Assembly (NCBI GenBank): GCA_051530055.1
Contig: JBMGUZ010000052.1
Coordinates: 1 to 20,141 of the forward strand
Reading direction: 5' to 3'
Source: Neoechinorhynchus agilis
Taxonomy: Eukaryota; Acanthocephala
DNA length: 20,141 nt
Shown: one piece after another, positions 1-7,100 of the stretch
How positions within the stretch are numbered: position 1 is the stretch's first letter
Layout of the letters: every line of letters starts with the position of its first letter
The notes under the pieces: generated by a model
The model's input: the letters and a program-made list of their open reading frames with translations, nothing else
Database searches by the model: none
Told to the model about the DNA's origin: nothing
Program-made: the position numbers and the translations under genes

Positions 1-2
1 AT

Positions 3-485
3 TCCCGTGAGTTCCAAATGTCGTTTGAGGTTCCAAAGAACGCAATCGCCGGTCGTATGAGGAGTTTCGTGACCGGTGGAGGCGTTCTTGTTGTGGAGAT
101 TCCTCTGAAAATCGAAGAGCGCGACGTAAAATCGTCCGTCGGCCATGGACAAGTTGGCCTCTTTGATTTTGACGAATTCTTTAAAGGCAATTTCTTCCCA
201 AAAGTCGTGGATACTCCAGACGGGAAAAAGAAGATTGAAATGAACGTGGACGTGAGTTCATTTAAACCAAATGACGTCCAAGTGTCTCTTAAAGATAATG
301 AGTTGGTTGTGAAAGAAGGATTCCTCGTTGTCTTAATATTACAAACAAGTCACTCTTCCACCTGGAACGGATGTTGAACATCTCACATCTCATTTCAGTG
401 GAGGAAAGTTCGTCCTTGAGGCTCCTTATGTCGCTCAGCTTAAAGAAGACGAAGGGCACAAGACGATCGAAGGTTCAAAAGGGTT
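3..485 (+). pseudogene. Small heat-shock protein with two alpha-crystallin domains (3' part, apparently broken)
   Basis: The reading begins at the window edge inside an alpha-crystallin domain: SREFQMSFEVP followed by GGGVLVVEIPLK is the usual last third of this fold (R-F-P-x plus the V-L-x-V-E-x-P strand). A linker of about 30 residues (LFDFDEFFKGNFFPKV) leads to a second domain that starts KKKIEMNVDVSSFKPNDVQV and runs to NELVVKE near 317. The domain resumes in another frame with YYKQVTLPPGTDVEHL (337-386) and SGGKFVLEAPYVAQLK (about 397-446). Between the two halves the usual loop is shortened, the frame shifts, and a TAA lies in frame at 334-336. No GT-AG intron explains this, so I call a pseudogene, although an assembly error is possible. 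Small heat-shock proteins are ATP-independent chaperones. Double-domain versions are known in invertebrates, for example flatworms. The 5' end lies outside the window. Confidence 0.75.
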
Positions 486-975
486 ATCCCTGATATCGTT
501 CTTATATTTTAGTTACGTGAAAATCAATGGATTCCTCTTTTTGTGTCAATCCAATTATGAACGTTTTAAAATTCTTTTATCTTCATTCATTGATTTCATT
601 ACCTAGTTAATAAACCAAAGAACGATTTTAAGGACTGTTCACTGAAAAAGTAGTACATTTTCACCGACGGTTAAGTTGTAGAAATGCATTTTTCTTGAAA
701 AAGAAAACTTTAATTAAAATCAAAATAGAGGATTGATTCAAATGTTTGTAGCTTTAACACCATTTTTGAAATGAAAGATTTTTTTCATTTATGGTTGGAT
801 AAATGCAAAATGCTTTATTTTACCGCCCGTGGGTTGGTTAAGAGACTTATTTCGCTTTTTTAAAACGCAATCGTGTCAAAATATTCTAGATTTTACTTTT
901 AATTGGGAAAAAAATCAGTAAAATTTGACGCCTGCGAACTATTCCCGAATTTGCGATGGTGCAGTTGTTGTGAAC
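486..975. other. AT-rich stretch with no recognised gene
   Basis: The heat-shock reading frame drifts on without recognisable domain sequence to a stop near 605. The rest is AT-rich, with many stops in all frames and no repeat or RNA gene that I could see. Confidence 0.5.
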
Positions 976-1379
976 TGGTTCGGATTGATTTGTTCTCGTT
1001 TCGTATAAAATTGAATTATATCATAGCTGGTCAACTTCTCCGTGGACTCTAAAAATGTTCAATTATAATACCAAATGCTTTTCAATACAAATACCGGATA
1101 TTTTAACTTTTCCAGGCGGAATGATCGCAACATTGTCCGGTAAAACAACATTGAACTGGCGCTCCAAAGTCGTAGTTATCTTATTTAAACATTTTGTGCA
1201 GAGATTATCGATGAATATACTCAAACGCATCGTAAGTTCGCTTCCATTTGTCCTATTAGCAGCTCCTATTCGATCTGTGTGAATATGAGAAGTGCGAAAC
1301 GGTCTCACCGAATCCTTCGTATTCAACGTATACGGGATCTTTTTCGTTTGAAAACTTGGAATCACTCGTGAACGCAAGG
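976..1379 (+). other. Coding-like segment, possibly two exons of an unidentified gene
   Basis: An open frame running from about 979 reads ELYHSWSTSPWTLKMFNYNT and goes on through GMIATLSGKTTLNWRSK to LKRI at 1231, where a consensus donor GTAAGT begins. After a possible acceptor at 1259 (or 1262) the frame continues as LFDLCEYEKCETVSPNPS, then YTGSFSFENLESLVNAR, to 1379, where a second GTAAGT donor lies. The implied intron is only 28-31 nt, below the 40-nt minimum seen in the carboxylase gene of this window, so a frameshift in a decayed gene is an equal explanation. I do not recognise the protein family. The opposite strand also has a 115-aa open frame (1063-1410), which I take as a shadow. 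Confidence 0.3.
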
Positions 1380-2057
1380 GTAAGTGCGTCGTTAGTGTAT
1401 TTATTTTCATCCAAAATCATTAAAATGAATTAGAGATTCTCGATGTTCTCTGACACGACCATAATCGAGAGTCTTTAATGTATCCTCTAGATTACCATTA
1501 TCCGTGTAAGTTACGATCGCATCGTATACTAAATTAGAAATTTCACGCGAATATCTTTATTATCGACATTTATTCTTACCCTTTCCATAGTCCTGTTCCC
1601 ATGGAAAAGAATTGCTTAAAATTTTGTCAAACTTATCGTCGGTTATAAACGAGTCTTTTATTCACGTTTGCAATGAAAAAAATATTTCAGAATTTAATCT
1701 TCTTTACCTTCAATGTTGACCAATTTTATCAGTAATAATGACATTCTCGATCCATCGGAATTGATCACAATTATTTTTTTTATAATTTTATTGAGAGCGT
1801 TAAATCGGTTCTGGGAACAAGAGCAAGATACTTTGTAAAGGGAATAGAAGATGACTTCGTAACGGTTTCTTTAATGAGCATCATCTTGTTAGTATCTTAA
1901 CGAAAAGTTCACTTACGTTGACAAGACTTTGACGGATTCCACTTGGATTGCATGTGGCTTATAAATTGGGAGAATGCTCAAAGCCATTTCTTCGATTCGA
2001 CCATTCATCTGCACGTTTGGGAGAAGTTATAATGCAAAATTAAGAACATTCTTACAG
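1380..2057 (+). other. Probable intronic or decayed sequence with one short coding-like piece
   Basis: After the donor at 1380 a 55-nt intron could end at 1434, but every frame beyond it meets a stop within about 50 nt. A 37-codon piece at 1787-1897, FIESVKSVLGTRARYFVKGI and onward to a stop at 1898-1900, reads like coding sequence but has no clear acceptor. No family is recognised. The remainder is AT-rich. Confidence 0.25.
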
Positions 2058-2440
2058 CAGTTTGAAATATTTGATTAATGTCACGTTTGCGTGCGAGACT
2101 AATTTTGCTTCCACCGAACACTTTGGCTTCCCGGCTCATTTCAAAAATAGCGCTTTCCTTCATGACTTCAACGAACGAAAAAGTATACGAAAACGACTTC
2201 ACTAAATACACTTACATTGACCTAAACGTAAGTTATTTTTTTAACATTCGATTTTTCGTGAGTCTATTACCTCTGGTTTGTGTTTCTGGCTGTAAAGTAG
2301 TAACTTCAGGACTTTCTTTGAGTGTAACGGCAAGTGTGACTATCAAAGAAACGATTAACGTTAATCCGATAAGACCAATTGCTCCGATCATTAGTGCTTT
2401 TAGTGCGCTATTCGTCGATGATCACTAAAAGATTACATGT
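2058..2440 (+). other. Second coding-like segment of the unidentified gene
   Basis: An acceptor-like ttcttacag at 2049-2057 is followed by a frame reading SLKYLINVTFACETNFASTE, then HFGFPAHFKNSAFLHDFNE. Near 2180 a neighbouring frame takes over as EKVYENDFTKYTYIDLN up to a consensus donor GTAAGT at 2228. The switch of frame inside one apparent exon suggests a decayed gene or a sequence error. An open frame continues beyond the donor to a TAA at 2426. N-glycosylation-like and Cys-containing sequence would fit an extracellular protein, but I cannot name one. Confidence 0.25.
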
Positions 2441-2871
2441 ACAAGCTAACTCACATTTTCATTTTGAGTCAAAATGGTTTTTTAAAAGTTGGTGGTTTTG
2501 TGAGCACGAACCGATCTTTTATACCGGCAAAATGAAACGAAGAAACTCGTGATTGTTTTAGACCCATCTTTCGACACTCCTGCACCGTCTCTGAGTCAAT
2601 GATCGTTTTGTCGGATATCCAAGTTCAATGTACGTTCAAATGCATGGTTTGGATTTGAGTTCGGACACGAGGTTCGCGAGACCTTGCAATTAATCTTTTT
2701 TCGATTTTTAGACTAAACACCGTGATTTTTGTTCGGTACTTTTAAAAGGGTTTAGAGTCCATTTTTGTACATTGGCAGCTCTAATCGTTTTCAACAGTGA
2801 ATTCACGCGATCTTCCTTGTCGGTAGAAATTGGTTTTAAACACTATTTTTGAAACATTATTTGTCCTACTT
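2441..2871. other. Intergenic, nothing recognised
   Basis: There is no open frame of note and no repeat shared with other parts of the window that I could see. Confidence 0.4.
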
Positions 2872-3022
2872 TTTTCGGTTGTCGTTATTTCACAAAATTT
2901 ATCCGATTGAAACGAAATGTGTTTATTTTGACCTGAAGAAGGATGTAAACGCCGAAATATTGGTCCAAAGTAAAGAATTTCGTTTCAATCGCGTAAATTT
3001 CTGAAATAAAGACAACCGAAAA
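2872..3022. repeat. Foldback element 1 (MITE-like, 151 nt)
   Basis: The ends are inverted repeats. TTTTCGGTTGTC followed by TTATTTC on the left matches GAAATAA and GACAACCGAAAA on the right, and a second inner block, GATTGAAACGAAAT, matches ATTTCGTTTCAATC. Arms of about 45 nt enclose a loop containing CCTGAAGAAGG, ACGCCGAAATATT and a GACC/GGTC pair. The loop carries CTGAAGA and CGAAA, the two strands of a hammerhead-ribozyme core, but I could not complete a hammerhead fold. No clear target-site duplication was found. Confidence 0.7.
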
Positions 3023-3697
3023 GGAAAATCATTAGAAATGTATCAAACATTCACTTTATAGCTGAAGGTTTCGTTTGTAACTTGGTTTTTTATATACGGA
3101 AAAATAGAATCTGAGCTGATTTCAAAGTTTGACGGTTATGAGTGGCAAAAGTCGGTCATGAATCGAAAGCTTTTGAATTCCACTGTTGGCGTTTCCTGTG
3201 GTAATGTTCAAAGTTCTCTATTTTTACTTTTCCAGCAAAAAACGACAACCGTGATATCGGCAATACGCCAAATTGTCAACCGTATTTAACCAAGAGAAAA
3301 TCCTCTTGGAATCCTCACTTGGATATAAAATGTTAAATTAGTGCGGTTGTTGATTTAGGAGGGGATGCCGGGTACAGTCGGGTGAGAATATCCGGTCGGG
3401 AGATGCCCGTTGAGGTGGGAATTAGTGGTTATTGTTGTTTTTCCGTCCATTTTGATCAATTCGCCATAAACAATAATGTAGAACCCCAGTTTCCTGTTTC
3501 ACAAAAAACCAATAAAAACTCGATTTATCTTAAACGTTTTCAGGATCAAGTCTATTTTTTGCCATTTCTGCTTCTCAGACAACGAGAAAGCAGCTTCTAC
3601 TTATGTATCTTGTGAGCGCAATAATCTTTTACATTTAAGGCTATAAACTTCGTTGATCTGACCAATATTTAAGCTCCCGCGGAATCATATTTTTGTT
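3023..3697. other. Intergenic, contains one copy of a degenerate short repeat
   Basis: No convincing gene is present. Around 3378-3445 lies CGGGTGAGAATATCCGGTCG followed by a GAGGTGGGAATTAGTGG block, which recurs in altered form in GGCX intron 8 (about 6300-6430). A 77-codon frame over this stretch has no family resemblance. Confidence 0.5.
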
Positions 3698-3956
3698 CTT
3701 TTCCCAACACCCTCATGTTTATTCCAGATTTATTATCGAACGGAAAATGGGTGTTTTATTTCTTGCTTCAAGTTTTCGACGCCTTCGTCAGGAATCTTTT
3801 CTTCGGTTATCTGAAAAGGAATCAGAGGAGACGGACAGCGTTGCCCTCCTCTGATTCCTTTTCAGACAACCGAAGAAAAGCTTCCTGACGAAGGCGTCGA
3901 AAATTTGAAGTAACAAACAAATAAAACACCCATTTTCCGTTCGATAATAAATCTGG
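3698..3956. repeat. Foldback element 2, copy A
   Basis: An inverted repeat with arms of roughly 105 nt (3724-3829 and 3845-3956) and a short centre. The outer end is CCAGATTTATTATCGAACGG. The arms share ATGGGTGTTTTATTTCTTGC, TCGACGCCTTCGTCAGGAA and CTGATTCCTTTTCAGA or their complements. A one-sided extension, CTTTTCCCAACACCCTCATG, precedes the left arm and recurs, reverse-complemented, to the right of the copy at 8138-8428. The two copies are therefore in opposite orientation, one on either side of most of the carboxylase gene. Copy A lies about 190 nt upstream of the carboxylase start codon. Confidence 0.85.
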
Positions 3957-4142
3957 AGTAGTTTTTGATTAGAAAAAAGAACAGCATTGCACCAGCTCCG
4001 TCGTGCGCTCAGTTTAGTCTGCTACTAAAGCAAGGAATCCATTCCTATTATTCGTGTCTATCTTGCCAGCGCTGGCTGCGTAAAAGCAGAAATATATGTG
4101 ACAAGTCGTGATTCCTTCTCCTTAACGCAGGATTAGCAAAAG

Positions 4143-7100
4143 ATGGCTCCTGGCGCTGAAAAGGATAAAAGTGCAAAAAACAATGGTCAACGCGATTTGA
4201 AGGCGACGTGGAACAAACTGGTTTTGTACTTCAACGCACCTCAGAATGCTTCTTCACTCGCAGTGTTCAGAATTTTATTCTGTAAGGAACACACATAAAT
4301 AACTTAGTGACCCAACGAAGCCATTAGATTCCCTCATGGTGCTCGATATACCTTATGAACGGTCATTTGCATACGTTGACTATGCATACGGATCAAAATC
4401 TGACCCTTGCAAATTCCCTTTATTCGACTCGCTTAAACCACTATCCGTGATGGCAGCATCCATGATCTACATTGTCATGCTAACGGGTAAATCCATTTTG
4501 CTCAAAATTTAAAATACTATTAATAAAAATTTAGGTGCTATCGGTTCATTGGCCGGTATCTTGTATGAAGCCAGCACAATCATGTTCGCTGGAGCGTATT
4601 GGCTCATCTTTATTCAAGATAAAACGTCTTGGAATAATCATTCCTATCTTTACGGTCTAATTGGTTCAATGTTTTGCTTATTTGACGCCAACAGCCAATG
4701 GTTAGCAGTGTGTGTGTGTCAATTCTTTAAAACAGTAATTAAAGATTATGTCTTGGATTTTTTCCCGAAAACAAACTCCTTCCTATCTTTACAGTCTAAT
4801 TGGTTCAATGTTCTGCTTATTTGACGCCAACAGCCAATGGTTTTCATAGTGTCGATTCTTTAAAACAGTAATTAAGAATTATGTTTTGGATTTTTTTATT
4901 GAACGTACTTTTAGAAATTTTCAACTAGATTTAGTTCTTGAGTATAAGTCAGAAAATCGGTGACATTTTTTCTTTACAATCTTAGCAAAAGTACGAAATA
5001 GAACTGTTTTATACCATGAAGTGTTATTTCTTTCAATAGGACGTAGTTACTGAAACGATAAAAAATCTTAATTGTATTTGTAAAAAAACCAATTCACTCA
5101 ACCAATAATCTTGTTAAATGCCATCAATAATTGGCACATTAGAAATTTTGCAATCGCTTTAAAATGAGCCGAAGACTCAATGATTTCCGACTTTGTTCGC
5201 TCTAAAGGTCAGTGGACAGTTATTTGAGGAAATACAAGAACAAGAGTGTCCCAAGGTGGAATTACTTTATCCTACGATCTCAGGTCTGATTGCGAGGTTT
5301 AATCACTGCATTACAACAACGATGAACCATCTTAGATATTTTTAGTGTATTTCATTGCTGGATTGAAGAAAACGGAGACTGATTGGCTAAACGGATATTC
5401 ATGTTCGGACATTTTCGGACATTGGGTATTCACACCGTTCAGGTAGGCGAGGAAACATTGGGTTTAAGATTGAGTTCTTTAGATTTTTCCTTTCGGATGA
5501 ATATATTTCATGGTTCGTCGTTCACATCTGTGGGTTCGTGATTGATTTTTTCGTCGGATTTCTACTGCTCTACCGACCAACACGGGTCTTTGCAACCGTG
5601 GTAGTGTCGAGCTTCCATTGTATGAATTCACAAATCTTCAGTATTGGTAATGCAAACACTTAATTTTAATAACTTTTAACTCACTATTGAAAATAGGAAT
5701 GTTTCCTTTTGTAATGTTAGCATCAACTACTGTATTTTACGGTTATTCGTGGCCTCTTCACGTCTTTGGTAAGGATAACGAATACTATCAAGAGGAAGGT
5801 AGTTTAAATATCAATTGCATTTACGAAAAGAAAGATCCGGAGGTATGTAAGCCATTGAAACGCACATATTAAAAAAATAAATATAGACCGATCACTCAAA
5901 GGCCGCCTACACTCCAGTAAGAAGAAGACACCACTATTTTTCAGCTGGAATTATATTCTATCTTTTGCTGCAATTCACGCTGCCATATTCACATTTTATT
6001 ACGAAGGTTAGTCGCAAGTCTAAGAACTTCTCACTCCGTAGATTGAGCCTTATTTGAATTATCTTTTTTAAGCTCAAATGTGCGATTTCCGTCCCCATGG
6101 AATACCCATAATCACTCATATTTGTCAAGATCACTTGTCATAGCTCTCAAAAATTGATAGTAGTTGTCAGCATCTTGGTCTTCAATCACAAATTCTCAGA
6201 TAATAATACTTAGCAAAGCTATAAGAATAGCACGTTTATTGGTAATAGCACTCGAGTTCACAGTTGTTCAAAAAATGCGAATCCGTTAGGGTGGTAAAAT
6301 CCGGTCGGAGGGATGTCCATTCGGGTGGGACTATCCAGTCGAGGGAGGTTTGTTCGGGTGAGAATGTGTCCGTTCGTTTGAGAATATCCAATTGGAAGGT
6401 CCATTCTCGTGGGAATTGGTGTTTATTGTTTGCAGGAACGCTTTCAAGGTTGGTCTTTCCTCAGGGTTTCAAATCGCAAACGTTATCAATAATGTCAGTA
6501 ATTTGGTGATATCCCCAATAGAAGATTATTTATTTTCATCCAAATCGAAAATGATTGGCGTTATTGTTGGTGAAAGTAATTCGGTGATATCCCCAATAGA
6601 AGATTATTTATTTTATCGAAAATGTTTGGCGTTATTGTTGGTGTCAATAATTCGGTGATATCCCCAATAGAAGATTATTGATTTTCATCGAAATCGAAAA
6701 TGATTGGCGTTATTGTTGGTGAAAGTAATTCGGTGATATCCCCAATAGTAGATTATTGATTTTATCGAAAATGTTTGGCGTTATTGTTGGTGTCAATAAT
6801 TCGGTGATATCCCCAATAGAAGATTATTGATTTTCATCGAAATCGAAAATGATTGGCGTTATTGTTGGTGAAAGTAATTCGGTGATATCCCCAATAGAAG
6901 ATTATTGATTTTCATCGAAATCGAAAATGATTGGCGTTATTGTTGGTGAAAGTAATTCGGTGATATCCCCAATAGAAGATTATTGATTTTCATCGAAATC
7001 GAAAATGATTGGCGTTATTGTTGGTGCCGCATTTTGCCTTGAGGTGTTCCATTTTCGAGCATTTGTACACTTTACCATTTTAGAGGAAATATTTTAGGAA

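Noticed and set aside
1063-1410. 115-aa ORF on the minus strand
   Set aside because: No family resemblance, and it lies opposite the coding-like plus-strand segments with consensus splice donors.
2925-2970. A functional hammerhead ribozyme in foldback element 1
   Set aside because: The core strings are present, but stems I and III could not be paired convincingly and no cleavage site could be fixed.
3382-3615. 77-aa ORF in the repeat-bearing intergenic region
   Set aside because: Its first codons are the degenerate repeat shared with intron 8, and nothing supports it as a gene.
6264-6658. Two ORFs in GGCX intron 8
   Set aside because: They run through the degenerate repeat and minisatellite and have no protein-like composition.
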